The position numbers and the translations under genes were made by a program. A DNA stretch of 64,000 nt from Phlebopus portentosus (Eukaryota; Basidiomycota; Agaricomycetes; Boletales; Boletinellaceae), in the NCBI GenBank assembly GCA_037892935.1, contig JAYXKI010000004.1, forward strand, positions 2,356,001 through 2,420,000, written 5' to 3'. Positions 10,438 through 23,200 of this stretch are shown here, in pieces (within the stretch, counting starts at the first letter, position 1; each line of letters begins with the position of its first letter). Below the pieces are notes generated by a model. It ran no database searches. It saw only the letters and a program-made list of their open reading frames with translations, and was not told the DNA's origin.

Positions 10438-13400
10438 ATGTCGGGATGACTAGTCATTTTCCTAAAGGACTCTTTTCATTGGACTCATTAAAATATAATC
10501 GTCCTGTTGTACAATATCAAGATGCAAATATCAGTGACAGTTTCACCCTTCGAGAGATCCTTACCAACGTGCTGCCAGATGAATCTAAAGATGATGACAA
10601 CGACTTCAAAATCTATGAAGATTTATTTGTCAGAAGAACAGATGCGCAAGCAGGCAAATTGAGAGAGGAAGAGCGGATTCAAACCACTGTAAAAAATGAG
10701 GTTGTGGTGGAAGAACCTTACCGCAAGAACATTGTTGCTTGGGCGAACATTACCAAAGCAGTGTGGGATGTGGTTGGCAGATGCACAGCTGAGGTATGGT
10801 GCGAAGGTATAGAGGAGGCAGAGCAGTTCATCAGGAGGGTGGGTGGTAAAGAACTAGATGCTTTTGTCAGTATTGTACATCCTAAGGTCGCAGGCGACAA
10901 TGAAGTCAATCTGTCAAATCCGGGACTTGAGGATGAACACTTTATTGATGCTCATGCTTTGATTGACTTGGGATGTACTGGCTCCTGCATTGATGAAGGT
11001 TTTGTTAAGCGATACGGGTTCCCGACTCAAAGATACATCCGACCCAGACCAGTCTTCAATGCTGATGGTACCAGCAACAAGGGTGGGCTAATCAAGAAGT
11101 ATGTCATGGTATGGATGTTCTTTGGCAAGCATGAAGAAGAGATCCGATTGGCAGTCACATCCTTAGCATCAAGTAACATTTTCCTTGGTTATGACTGGTT
11201 ACAGAAACATAACCCGGAGATCGACTGGAAAGTTGGGTCTATCAAGTTCATGCATTGTCCAGACAAGTGTGATTTGATGTTGTCACAGGAAGAGATAGAT
11301 GATGAGTACATGAGGAATGTCAGGATGAAGGAAGCGGCAAAGTGGCCACCTTACCTGGAAGAATACGCCGACATCTTTAGTGAGGAGTCATTCAAACGTT
11401 TACCAAATCACCGAATGTGGGACCACGCTATTGACCTGAAACCGGACTTCAAACCCAGCGACTGCAAGGTTTATCCATTATCGCCAAAGGAACAGGAGGC
11501 GATGAAGGAATTTATTAAAGAAAACTTAGCGTCAGGATGCATCCAACAGTCAAAATCTCCAATGGCATCGCCTTTCTTTTTCATCAAAAAGGAGGATGGG
11601 AGCTTACGAGCAATCCAAGACTACTGGAAGCTCAACGAAGGAACGGTCAAGAACAAGTACCCACTGCCACTGATAAATGAGCTCATCAACAAGGTCAAGG
11701 ATGCGAAGTACATCACGAAGCTCAATGTTCATTGGGGTTACTATAACATCCAGATTCGTGAGGGAGACGAGTGAAAAGCAGCATTTAGGACAAACTTAGG
11801 CTTGTTTGAACTCATAGTCATGTTCTTCGAATTGTGTAATGCACCAGTGATGTTCCAAGGCTTCATGAACAACATCTTTCGGGAACTAATTCATGAGGGT
11901 ATCGTCATCATTTATCTCAATGTCATTCTCATCTTCTTGAACAATCTAGAGGAACATCGCAGGTGCACCAAATGAGTCTTTGAGATCCTTCATCAGAATG
12001 GACTTTTTCTAAAGCTGCAGAAGTGCGAGTTCAAAGTCAATACAGTCAAGTACCTCAGGCACATCATCGGCAATGGTGAAGTTTGAATGGATCCTAAGAA
12101 GACGGCAGCAGTACAGGACTGGCCAGTTCCAAAGAACATCCACGAATTGCAACAATTCCTGGGACTAGGAAATTGATTGCGACGCTTCATTAAGGATTAC
12201 AGTTTGGTCATCAAACCCTTGACTACGCTGATGGGTAAGGTGGAATGGAAGTGGGGCAAAGATGAACAGGCAGCATTCAAGGAATTGAAGCATTGTTTGA
12301 GTAGTCCTCCCGTGTTAGCAATACCCAACAATGAGGACCCTTTCCGTGTGGAAGCAGATGCATCAGACTTTGCAACTGGTGAAGTCCTTCTCCAGAAACA
12401 AGACAGCAAATGAAAGGTGATCACTTATTGGTCATCAACATTCCTAGAGGCAGAACAAAATTATGAGATTTACGACAAAGAAATGCTCGCCATCATTCAA
12501 GCCCTGAAGGAATGGCGATAATATCTCCAGGGAGCTAACTAACCTTTTGAGGTATGGATGGACCATGCAAATCTAACGTACTTCTGATTGCCGCAGAAGC
12601 TAAATTGTCGACAAGCCTGTTGGCGACTCGATCTAGCTGAGTTCAATTTCATGCTAGTCCATAAGCCTGGAAAGATGTTGGGTAAGGCCAATCTGTTGTC
12701 ACGTCGAGCAGATTACGACAAGGGTGAATGCGATAACGAGGATGTGACCTTTGTCAAGAGGGAATGGCTGGTCAGAGGAATGATTTAGACATCCAGAGAT
12801 GTTCTTGTCGGCAAGGTCAGGGAAGCACAAGGACGGGAAGGTGAAGCGGAATGACCAAAGGCAGTTGAGTGAAGAGGAGAAGTGTGAAAGATAGGTAGGT
12901 GGTAATACATACCAGCAAGCATCAGAGAGATCGTCATGAAGGAACACCATGACTCGACCCTGGCAGGACATCCAGGAGCAATGAAGATGATCCAGCTGAT
13001 AGCACGAAGGTATTGGTGGCCGAGGATGAGTGCAGACATGCAGGTGTATGTGTGGGGGTGTGATCATTGTCAGTAGACAAAGGCTCTGAGAACAACGAGG
13101 GCAAAGGTTTTGCACCCTAACGAGGTGCCAGAGGCACCATGGCAGATTGTCACGGTTGACCTGATCAGAGAGTTGCCAGAGTCGAATGGGTTAATGCGAT
13201 TTGCATGGTAGTTGATCGCTTTAGCAAACAAATCCATGCAATTCCGACAACGATGAAGTAAACAGCTGAAGGCATGGCTAGGATCTACAGAGACCATGTC
13301 TTCCAACTACATGGACTACCTTGAAAGATCATTCACAACCGAGGAGTACAATTTGATGCAAAGATGATGAAGGAGTTGTACAAACTCCTCCACATTGAGG

Positions 13401-14302
13401 ACAACCCATCAATGGCATATCACCCACAAACTGACAGATAGACAGAGAGGGTTAACCAAGAACTCGAACAGTACCTTCGCTTATACGTCAATCACCATCA
13501 ATCGGACTGGTCAGACGGGCTAGCGCTTGTGGAATTTGCATACAACAACCATGAACACTTGGCGACGAAACTATCTCCTTTCTTCATCAACACCAGAATG
13601 CATCCCTTGGACTTTATGGGAGTCAGGACGGCCTCATCGAACCTGTCGGTGGAAGAATTTTCCAAACATGTCAAGGAGGTCCATGAGCTCGCTCAGAGTA
13701 ACTTGGTCAGAGCAAACGAAGACATGAAGCGCTTTTACGATTGTCATGCCAGGAAATCCATTAATTACAAGGCAGGGCAGAGAGTCTTCCTGGATGGATG
13801 GAATATCAAGATGATCCAACCAATGAAGAAGATGGATGACAAGTGGTTTGGTCCCTTCGAGGTAATAGAAAAGGTTGGGGCAAGCACATACCAACTCAAA
13901 TTGCCAAAGACATGGAAGAAGGTTCACTCAGTCTTCAACGAGATATTGCTCAAACCAGCCATCCAGCTGTCTTTCGAGTCACAAAAGAAGTGGCCTCCAC
14001 CCCTGCCAGTGATCATTGACGAACAGGAAGAGTACGAGGTTGAAGAAATACTCGACTCACGTCTACATTGAGGCAGGCTCCAATTCTTGGTCAAGTGGGT
14101 TGAATATGAGGAAGCGACATGGCAGCCGGAATCCGATATTAAGGACAATGTGCAGGAATCAATTCAAGAATTCTATCGCAAACATCCTGGAGCTCCGAGG
14201 AAGTTAACGATACCTCGACAAAGCCTGCAAGCGCTGTACAAGTTCATGTCCTCAGAAGGCTTATGTGGTTGGTTGGGATGCCCAACCTTGAAGGGGGGGT
14301 GA
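10438..14302 (+). pseudogene. Pol of chromovirus copy B, many stop codons
   Basis: Collinear with copy D pol, from protease through RT, RNase H and integrase to the chromodomain near 14035-14180. It is open only to 11774, where TGG became TGA, and then carries a dozen or more stops. Compared with copy D, the stops I checked are C-to-T or G-to-A changes, in CpG (CGA to TGA at about 11972, 12085, 12586 and 14069) and elsewhere (TGG to TGA at about 12175 and 12411; CAA to TAA at about 12520 and 12540). A small deletion near 13193 adds a frameshift. The YLDD motif reads YLNV, so RT would be inactive. Confidence 0.92.
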
Positions 14303-14685
14303 TGTAAGAACTCAAACATTTTCCTTTTCTTTTCTTATATCATCATTCATTTTTAATATTCTTTTCCTTTTCTTTTACTTTTTCTTATACACTTATTCAT
14401 CTATTCGCTGGAACATTCTACAACATTCCATCATGCTCACTAATCACCCCATTCCTTCATCATGTGACTTCCCATTAGAGTAGACCTTTCCTGTACTCGA
14501 AGTCTATATAAGTAGATAGTTTGACTCTTTCGTTCCCTTGTCTTTCTATTCTACTTACCTTCACTTCGACATAGCGTTTGACGGTCTGGATTTAAGCCTT
14601 GTCTTAGCTGTCTTGACCTGAGTGACATTTTCAGGTTTAACTCAATTATGCTTGTTTGTTGTTGTGTTGGCCTGCCTCGACTCAG
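14303..14685 (+). repeat. 3' LTR of copy B, truncated at its right end
   Basis: Begins TGTAAGAACT right after the pol stop and follows the family LTR until CTCGACTCAG, then stops matching. The last ~22 bp of the LTR (..GCCTAACA) are missing. Unlike the 5' LTR of the same copy it has only one copy of the 58 bp internal unit. The break coincides with a 22-nt palindrome. Confidence 0.88.
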
Positions 14686-14686
14686 T

Positions 14687-14708
14687 AAAGGCAGTAATTA
14701 CTGCCTTT
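14687..14708. repeat. Perfect 22-nt palindrome at LTR break
   Basis: The 22 bases equal their own reverse complement (left arm AAAGGCAGTAA). It starts one base after the point where copy B's 3' LTR stops matching. It may be the end of an inserted DNA element or a repair scar. Confidence 0.8.
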
Positions 14709-16950
14709 TTCATAAGTGTTGTCACACCCACATCTCATGTGCTCTGATGCGTCCAAGCCAAAACAGCAAAAACTCAAGTAAATGATGCTTTTCTCTGTCA
14801 ATTCTGCATGTTTCATGACCAGTTAGCACTTGAAAAAAAGTACTAGCTCGTGCATGTAGATGTATGTAGAAATATTTGTAATTTGTTGTCTGTGTGTATC
14901 AGAACAAAACAAACAACTTTACTGAGCCTTGCTCCAAAGGATTATCTGGACTGCTCACAAAATTATTCCTCCTCATACAAGCCATAATAATTTTTTCTTC
15001 TGGTCTGTAAATTAAGTCTATATACATGGCACTGCTCTGACGAAGTTTTGCATCATTTTGTCCAGTGTTTGTGTAGGAAACATCAGACAATTTCATCAAC
15101 CCTTGTTCCAGTGGGTCATCTGGACTGTTCAAAAAATCATTCCTCTTCACACAAGCCATCATAGTTTTTCTCTTGATCTGTAAATTAGGTCTATATACCT
15201 TGCAATACTCTGGTAAGCTTTTGATCTGTTCTATGCAGTATTTGTGCAACAGTGCAAGTGTCTTTTGTCTCTACAGCATTCTCAGGAACTGTCATTCAAA
15301 GGCAACAAATTCCAAACTTGCTTGTATCTGAAGAAACCATTATGGTATTCATTCCATATGCTCGATGTGGTGCTTCTATTTATGCAATCTATACAAGAGA
15401 CTGTGGCTCACTCCTACCTGCATTAATTTTTACACCTTTCCGTCATATCTGGATCATCACAATGCTTCTCTGCCACAGCCAGATAACATATCTAGTATGC
15501 ATGAGCAGAACAAGGGGCAGTGAATGCTATACTGTCACAGGTGACAGTATGGGATCAACACAGTCCAGAGATGCAGTCAGACAACAAATCCAGTAGACCC
15601 ACCATCAATTCTGCTCACAATCACAGACACCTGGCTGCACCTTGACCTACTTCTCTTTCCTTCCTCATTGCCACCACAGTGGGTCATCTCATACATCTGA
15701 CCTTATCTCAGCTGTGCCACTATGAACTAAGAGGTGAGAAGCAGCAAGCCAGATAAGTAGCACATACCTTAGCATTTGCGACTGTATTATATCCACTCAC
15801 TATTCAATAGTCAAGCAAGTGACGGTGCTAATGGTACCGCTATGTCCTGTGCAAACACCGTAGTCATTGCAATCAAACTTTCTCTAATAGAGCCTCTGAG
15901 TCAAATTGCTACACATTCTATCAGCCGTAAATTGATCTTCTATTTCCACAGGCCTCTCGGGCCCTTGCACATGCTCTTCCCAGAATAGAATCCACAGCAA
16001 GTGAACCATTGCTATTATGGTCATCCACTTTCTCCATTTAATTTGCCAAGTAGGCCTTTGTCTGACAGAGATGCTCTTTCATGCTCCTGGAAAAGTCAGA
16101 TGTTTTGAGGATAGGGACAGCTTACCAGGCTCTACGCGTCTTTATGTGATCTTGTATACAGAGACAGGGAGTCTGCATCAGCACCCATAGTAGAGAGATG
16201 AGATAGGAGAAGAGACATACTGACACCAATGAAGCAATAGGGGGCCACAGCGACCATGGAACAGCAACAAATATAGTGCAAGTAAAGCACTTGGATTGAG
16301 CCACACAGGAGCCAGCTCATAGTTGTTGTAGATGCACTCAGCCGCCCCTGTCTGCAATAAATGAAAAGGTGTATCTGGACCAGTTAAAGCCACCTGAGCA
16401 TATGCATCATTGTAACTTCACCCAGGCTCCCACTAGCTAGAGATCATTCTGTTTTGTTTCTATTGCCACTGAGGAATCTGTTCAGACTTGTAGGAATAAT
16501 TCATTTGAACCACCTCCAGAGCTGCCCACAGTGCGTGCAGGAGCCAAAAGACACACAACAGACATGGATGTAAAGCAAAGAGGGGAGAAGTGGTTACAGC
16601 ACATGTGTCATGCTGTGTGAGTGTGTGACACCCTTCTGCTTTTGGCATAACTACCATGGCCTGGGAAGGCTCTCTCAAACAATGCCTGACAGATCATACA
16701 GAATCTGTTTGAGACCAAGAAGTTCAGCACAAATCATCTTTCTGCTCTGATGGGCATCAACTGCCAGACAATATTCCGCATCAACCAGCAGGTTCAGAAG
16801 ACTGGCAGCGTCAAGAGAGACATTCTGCGGACAGGAAGGCCAAGGATACTGAAATATCCAGATGTCCATGTGAGCCTCTGAGTGTATTGTCACCTGCTGA
16901 GCTGCTCATTGTGCTGTCAGTATCTACTTAGTGCCATTGACTTCTATAGG
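14709..16950. other. Unassigned stretch; imperfect internal duplication
   Basis: No recognisable gene. Reverse-strand translation of 14899-15249 shows the same ~30-residue pattern twice (DFLNSPDDPLEQG, then NFVSSPDNPLEQG), so a ~160 bp segment is duplicated at about 14925-15020 and 15090-15190. An inverted repeat with 10-nt arms (ATACTGTCAC) and a 2-nt loop lies at 15529-15550. From 15600 to 16950 I see only short open frames without similarity. The segment probably belongs to the element carrying the transposase relic to its right. Confidence 0.5.
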
Positions 16951-16989
16951 GATCTGTTTCTTGATGAACTCAAGAACATGTTAGGTGGA

Positions 16990-17886
16990 GCATCTGATAA
17001 ATTCATCTTGGATTTGATGGTATAGCGGATGCTAGAGTGCACACGGGCTTCACAATGAAGAAGGTGCGGCCTTCTTTGGCATGCAGAGATGTTCATATCT
17101 ATCTGACCAGGTCCAGATCATGAAGAAAGCATGGGAACAAAGTAAAACTGTGCGAATCGAATACCGCCTCAGGATGGGCTCACAGTACACCCCTGAGCAA
17201 CTTGTATTTGTTGACAAGAGTGCCTGTGACCATCGAACCTTCTTATAAAACAAGGTGTGGGCCTTGCATGGCCATCACGCTACTTGGAAACAGTTCTTTG
17301 CTAGGGAAAAAAGGTGTGCTGCATTACATTCTTAAAATTACACAAGCCAGAACTCAATTTACATAGGTATTTGGTTCTTCCCACCATCTCTCTAGATGGG
17401 ATGCTTGAATGCATTATCGTGGAAGGCTCGTTCAATGTGGACTCCTTTGCAGCATTCATTAATACCCTCCTAGACAGCATGCAGCCCTGGCCGGCAAGGA
17501 ACTCAGTTGTTATCATGGACAATTGCTCTATTCACAAGTCCGATGATGTGCGCCAACTCATTGAATCCAGGTGAGATGGTCTTCCTGCTGGATCATCATG
17601 TGCAGGCTATTCATCATGCCCCACGTCTGTCTAGGGGCATGAAGCTTGAGTTCTTGCTAGCATACTCTCCTGACTTCAATTAAATCAAGCTGGCATTTTC
17701 ATTGCTCAAATCCCAACTTCAGCGCATTCCTCTGCCAGAGGGTGGAGGTGATGCCGCAGTCTACACCAGGCTTTATAGAGAGGTTATGTCAATTGGTGTG
17801 GCCAACTACTGCACCTTCTATGAACACTGTGGATATGGCTGGTGTGTAGTCTTCATTCATTGGTTTCTGATTGATCAGGAGAGATA
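16990..17886 (+). pseudogene. Tc1/mariner-type (DDE_3) transposase relic
   Basis: Fragments in shifting forward frames resemble a DDE superfamily endonuclease. At about 17160-17240 there is a segment with YTPEQLVFVDKSACD, where the Asp is the likely first catalytic residue. At 17314-17574 an 86-residue frame contains LDGMLECIIVEGSFN and PARNSVVIMDNCSIHK, the second catalytic Asp region. At about 17637-17735 the frame reads YSPDFN, an in-frame stop, then IKLAFS, near the third acidic position. Stops and frameshifts make it inactive. Terminal inverted repeats and TA duplications were not found, so the element's limits are unknown. Confidence 0.75.
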
Positions 17887-17989
17887 ACTGATTTACATTC
17901 TATGCTATTACTACAACTATAGGTGAATGTGGTTTATGTAGATAAGCAACTATGTTCATCTATGAGCTAGATTAAATTGTAGTGCAGTC

Positions 17990-18403
17990 TTGTTCTGCAT
18001 AGCGAAGAATCTGATTAATGAGCCTAATTGTCACGTCTAAATTGTCCACATTGGCTATCTCCTGCAGCTCTTCTTTGGTGATGTGTTAAATATCGTCGAG
18101 TCGAAGGTAGCCTCTCTTTTTGAATGATTCGTGAAATATACAATATGGAGGACATGGTTCCTTGCCCCTTTTGATGTCGTCATGGAGAGACTCAAGCCAG
18201 TTGCTAACTAGTGGCCAATCTCTGGGTCTTCTCCTAGCTGCATTATTATGCACAGCTGGTCTCATGAATGGAAGTTGCATAGGGGTCAGTGGTGGCATCA
18301 TGAATGGGTAAATGGGTGGCATTGTGGATGGGAATTGCATTGAGGACAGTGCTTGTTGGATTATTGCCGGGTGTATAAAACCCGGGAATTGTATATTTGC
18401 AAC
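17990..18403 (-). pseudogene. Possible transposon-associated SAM-like protein fragment
   Basis: The reverse-strand frame from about 18403 has a Pro/Met-rich N-terminal part, then RPRDWPLVSNWLESLHDD, then a predicted helical segment (GYLRLDDI, in-frame stop, HITKEELQEIANVDNL, and on to about 17990). This resembles small SAM-like helical domains found near fungal transposase genes. The first residues of the open frame (to 18451) come from the neighbouring LTR. It is convergent with the transposase relic. Assignment rests on pattern only. Confidence 0.35.
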
Positions 18404-18820
18404 AACAGACAAGTGTAAGTGAGTTAAACCCAGATACATCACTCTGATCAAGACAGCTAAGACAAGGCTTAAGTCCAGACTGTCGAATGCTATGTCGAAG
18501 TGAAGGTAAGTAGAATTCTATAAACTATCAATACAAGAGTAAATACCTATGTCGAAGTGAAGGTAAGTAGAATAGAAAGACAAGGAACGAAAGAGTCAAG
18601 CTATCTACTTATATAGACTTCGAGTGCATGAAAAGTCTACTCTAATGAGAAGTCACATAATGAAGGAATGGGGTAATTAGTGAGCATTGTGGAGAATGAT
18701 GGAAGGTTCTGGTAAATGGATGAGTAATTGTTAATAAGAAAAGAAAAGAAAAGAAAAGAAAAGAAAATTAAAAAAGAAGATGACATAAGAAAATAAAAGG
18801 AAAATGTTCAAGTCCTTACA
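18404..18820 (-). repeat. 3' LTR of chromovirus copy C, outer end missing
   Basis: Read on the reverse strand it starts TGTAAGGACT at 18820, directly after the pol stop (TGA at 18821-18823), and follows the family LTR to the Thr-rich GTTGTTG region, where it stops at about 18404. The last ~45 bp are lost. It has two copies of the 58 bp unit and an (AAAAG)n run at about 18735-18767. Confidence 0.87.
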
Positions 18821-20226
18821 TCACCTCCCTTCAAGGTTGGGCATCCCAACCAACCACATAGGCCTTCTGACGATGTGAATTTGTACAGTGCTTGCAGACT
18901 TTGTCAAGGTATCATTAACTTCCTCAGAGCCTCAGGATGTTTGCAATAGAATTCTTGAATCGATTCCTATACATTGTCTTTAACATGTCACCTTTTTGTA
19001 TCCAACCCACTTGACTAGGAATTGGAGCTTGCCTTGATGTAGACATGAGTCGAGTATTTCTTCAACCTCGTACTCTTTCTGCTTGTCAATGATCACTGGC
19101 AGCAGTGAAGGTGGCTTCCTTTGCGACTCAAAGGATGGTTGGATGGCCAGTTTGAGCAAGATCTCATTGAAGACTGGATGAACCTTCTTCCATGTCTTTG
19201 GTAGCCTGAGTCTATATGCGCTCACACCAACCTTTTCTACAACCTCAAAGAGACCAAACCATTTGTCATCCATCTTCTTCATTGGTCAGATCATCTTGAT
19301 ATTTCATCTGTCTAAGAAGACTTTCTGTCCAGCCTCATAATCGACAGATTTTCCAGCATGACGGTCATAGAATTGTTTCATGTCTTCATTCACTTGGGTT
19401 AGGTTACTCTGGGCAAGCTCATGTACCTCTTTGACATGCTTAGCAAATTCTTCTGCTGACAGGTTTGATGATGCTATCCCAACTCCCATAAAGTCCAAGG
19501 GGTGCATTCCCATGTTAACAAAGAAGGGGGATAGTTTCGTCGCTGAATGTTCATGGTTGTTGTATGCAAATTCCACAAGAGCCAGCCAGTCTGCTCAGTC
19601 CAATTGTTGATGATTGACATACAAGTGGAGGTATTGTTCAAGTTCTTGATTAACCCTCTCTGTCTGTCCATCAGTCTGTGGGTGATACACTGTCAATAGG
19701 TTGCCTTTGACATGAAGGAGCTTGTATAACTCCTTCATCATCTTCGCATCAAATTGCACTCCTCGATTATGAATGATCTTTTGAGGTAGTCCATGTAACC
19801 GGAAGACGTGATCCCTGTAGATCCTTGTCATGCCTTCAGCTGTCAACTTCATCATCATCAGGATTGCATAGATTTGTTTGCTAAAGCGATCAACTACAAT
19901 GCAAATTACATTAAACCCATTTGACTCTGGTAATTCTCCAATCAGGTTGACCATGACAATTTGCCATGGTGCCTCCGGCAACTCATTAGGGTGCAAAACC
20001 TTTGCCCTCGTTGTCCTTAGAGCCTTTGTCTGCTGACAATGATCACACCCTCACATATACACCCACACATCTGCACTCATCCTTGGCCACCAGTACTTTT
20101 GTGCTATCAACTGGATCATCTTTGTCACTCCTGGATGTCCCGCCAGAGTCAAATTGTGGTGTTCCTTCATGACAATCTCTCTAACGCCTGCCAGTACATA
20201 TAGCTATCTGCCTTTCCTCCACACTT

Positions 20227-23200
20227 TGTTAGGACCAGCATTTTCAGACGAGGTGGTCAGTCCGAGCATACCGGAACAAGTCCCTGCTTCCTCCTTCTGG
20301 CAATGTATTATTGGAGAGTAGAGTAGCGAAGGTTAGATATACTACTAAGAAGTGAGCTATAGGCTCAAGCTTGACCCAGCAGTAGAGCAGAGTTTCAATC
20401 AAAGGGGTACAGTTATGATTGAGAGTACAAAATAATTTTGCTAAGGGACAACACCCTGCTCAGCTGGTGCTTTAAATAAAGTTTCTACTGAATACTACTG
20501 ACTACCAAATACTACCGGCTATACCTTGCTATTGGTCAGGTCAATATGTTTCAGCTGGTGTCACCACCACAGTCTTTAGTCGGTGGTACCACTGACAATC
20601 CTAGTGGCGCTACCAACATTCTCGGTAGCACTACTATCTTCTTCCTTCTATATTAGGCAGGCTTCTATCTACCTCCGTTGCTCCAAAGCTTCTTCCGTGC
20701 TTTTTCCAATCACCATTCCTATCACATGTTAATCCTGTCTGCCAATCCTCCCATGAGAGACTTCTTTCATGTGCCAAGATCTCACTTCTCTGACGCTCCA
20801 TTCCTGGGCTGAGCTTCTGCCGCTAATCTTCTATCATGGGGCTGACTGTGATCTCCAGATTCAGAATTGGCAGTCCCTGCCAATCTTCTGAGGTTAATCT
20901 TAGCAGCTGTGTAAACTTAGTAGATACCCTTCTATGCCATGCCGCTATACTGATGTCGGAGTACTGTAGTCCGGTGCCTGTTGTTAACCTGAACCTTTGT
21001 CCCAGGTGATTCGTTCCGCGCCATTCATCTACTGTAATAACACCTTCTTCCGAGTGTTCCCATGCTTCTAGCATCTGTGCTATCACTTCTTCTGTAAGAT
21101 CTTCAATGTCCGATGGTGCCCTGTAATATACTGGCTAATCAACTTCCACTGCAGTGTTTTGGCACAAGGTCTGGTGATGATGCTGATTGATCCAAGCTCT
21201 CACACCAACCTTTAATGCATAGATATCCCTATTGCCAAGCCATATAGATACCTCGTGCTCATATGTGCTCATTCTGCAGTCTAGCAATGATTGGTCAAAT
21301 GTTCATTCTGAGGGTCCGGACTTATGTCAAATCTTGGCATCGGCTGCCTCCCTTGTTACTAGGCGCTCCATGAAGTTCTTGAGGAGCCACTCCAAAAGAA
21401 CCCAACTCCTTTGATATGCCAAATAGCAGTTTGAACACACCAGGCTTTCATGAACAAAGCATCTGGTTGCACCACATCGATAGCGTCTCTTCTGCAGGAG
21501 TTCTACATATCTTGCGATGTTCCAGTCTTCCATTTATATGTAGCTTTGTTCCGGTGGCGGAGTATGTCCAATGTGCATTCTAGATAATCCTTCTTGTAAA
21601 TTGTATGAGTCCTCCCTCTCGTCATCTTCATCTTTATAATATTGTTGACCGGTGAAGAGTAAGTCTGAAGCTTGGGAACGTACGGAGTCGTTACGACCAG
21701 TTCCGCGGTGTTCCGACTGGTTTCGCTCGGTTTCAACTGGTTTCGCTCGAATGAGTGAACTTAGCAAGAATGCCATAGTCCAGATGGCACGTGCACCGTT
21801 CTTTGATCGGCCATCAAGATGGGAGAATCACGGCATCGAGTTTGCACGCATCGATCACAAGTCTCCGGACCTCGGATCCGCGTTCCAGACAAAGAGAATT
21901 GACCCTGCAACCTCGTCCTCAGTCCCTCTCCTTTGTTAAACATCGCAGACTTACTTTGTCAGGCTATCCAGAGCCCTTCCGAGTCGTTTCCCTGAGTTCC
22001 GCTTCGTTCCGCTCAAAGAGACCCAGTTCCGAAGGTTCCGCACGTATTCTGACCTTTCTATATGCATCCCCTTTAATCCATTATGCTCTCGTTCCAGACA
22101 TGCTTAGTATTGTTCCTTTTGACCTATGTGTCCCTTAAACCATTCCTATGCGCTCCTCTCCTTTGTAGATAGCGATATGCGTTCCCTTTTCTTTATGACG
22201 TAGGTTCTCTGACCGCTGGGAGGCTCAGCCTTGGACAATTAGTATAAATATAGCACGACTCTCGTAGTAGAAAGACAGCTTAGTCGGAGCTGAGTGGGAG
22301 CTTAGCTTGCAGTTCTCACATCGTCTCAAAGCCTCTCGACCTCTAGTCTACTTGTTCGTAGTGGACTCTCTCGTCTCTATAGTCTAATATATGACATTTC
22401 GTGTTCTGTACAGTCGATCGGTGATCTCTCTTCGCAGTAGAGCCGTTCGTGCGTTCGTATAGTTCGCCGTCATCGTATAAAGGCTTCTCTATCTTCTCTC
22501 ACCCGAAACAAGATCCCCTCACGTGTTTCGATCCGTTTCGCCCGGTTTCGCTCGTAACCCAGTTACTCTGCGTACCACTCGCATTTGGTCTCGCAACACC
22601 TTCTCCTCTCCATTGTCGTCGGGAAAGGACACCATATCACCCCTTTCCTCTTGACTTTCCACTCTCCGCTTCCTCAAGACCAGCCCGGTGCTATTCCGCA
22701 TCGTTTCGATTGGAAACAGTCGGTTTAATTGTCCCACACATATCCTTCAATTCTCTCAGTCCCCTTCTGTCATCGTTTCGCACCTCCATCCCTTGCATCA
22801 CATTTCAACTCACTCAGCAATTGTCCTTCGTCCATCGTATCGCGTTTCGAATCATTACGCCGAGTTCTGACACTTTAGACTACGAGTGAGATTGGCTGCA
22901 GTCGCTTGCCAGTGTGTTAGCACAGTCGATTAGTCACGTTCGGGTTGGTGGTTCGACTAGCGTAGCTTAGTTAGTTTAGTTCTTGTGCCTTGGGTTAGTC
23001 GGCTTTAGTCCAGAGCTCGCAGCTGAGCCGGAGAGTTGATTTAACCTTTGCACTGCCACCGACGATCTCGGGAGAAGCCTACCCTCGGAATTCCTCCTCG
23101 AGCGCTTCCCTCATATCCCCGGTTCTCACCAAGCCCTTCCATTGTCTATCCCTATTTCCCTCCACTCCTTCGTGCCCTTAGCTCGGGTGTAATTCTCTGC

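Noticed and set aside
18735..18767. (AAAAG)n run as a functional regulatory repeat
   Set aside because: It is a microsatellite expansion of the T/C-rich U3 tract and is absent at this length in the young copy D.
22449..22889. 146-codon open frame repeated at 22449, 30013 (reverse), 41145 and 63303
   Set aside because: It lies inside the 1628 bp LTR, starts with GTG not ATG, and is broken in the copy at 46210. Its recurrence reflects LTR identity, not protein conservation.
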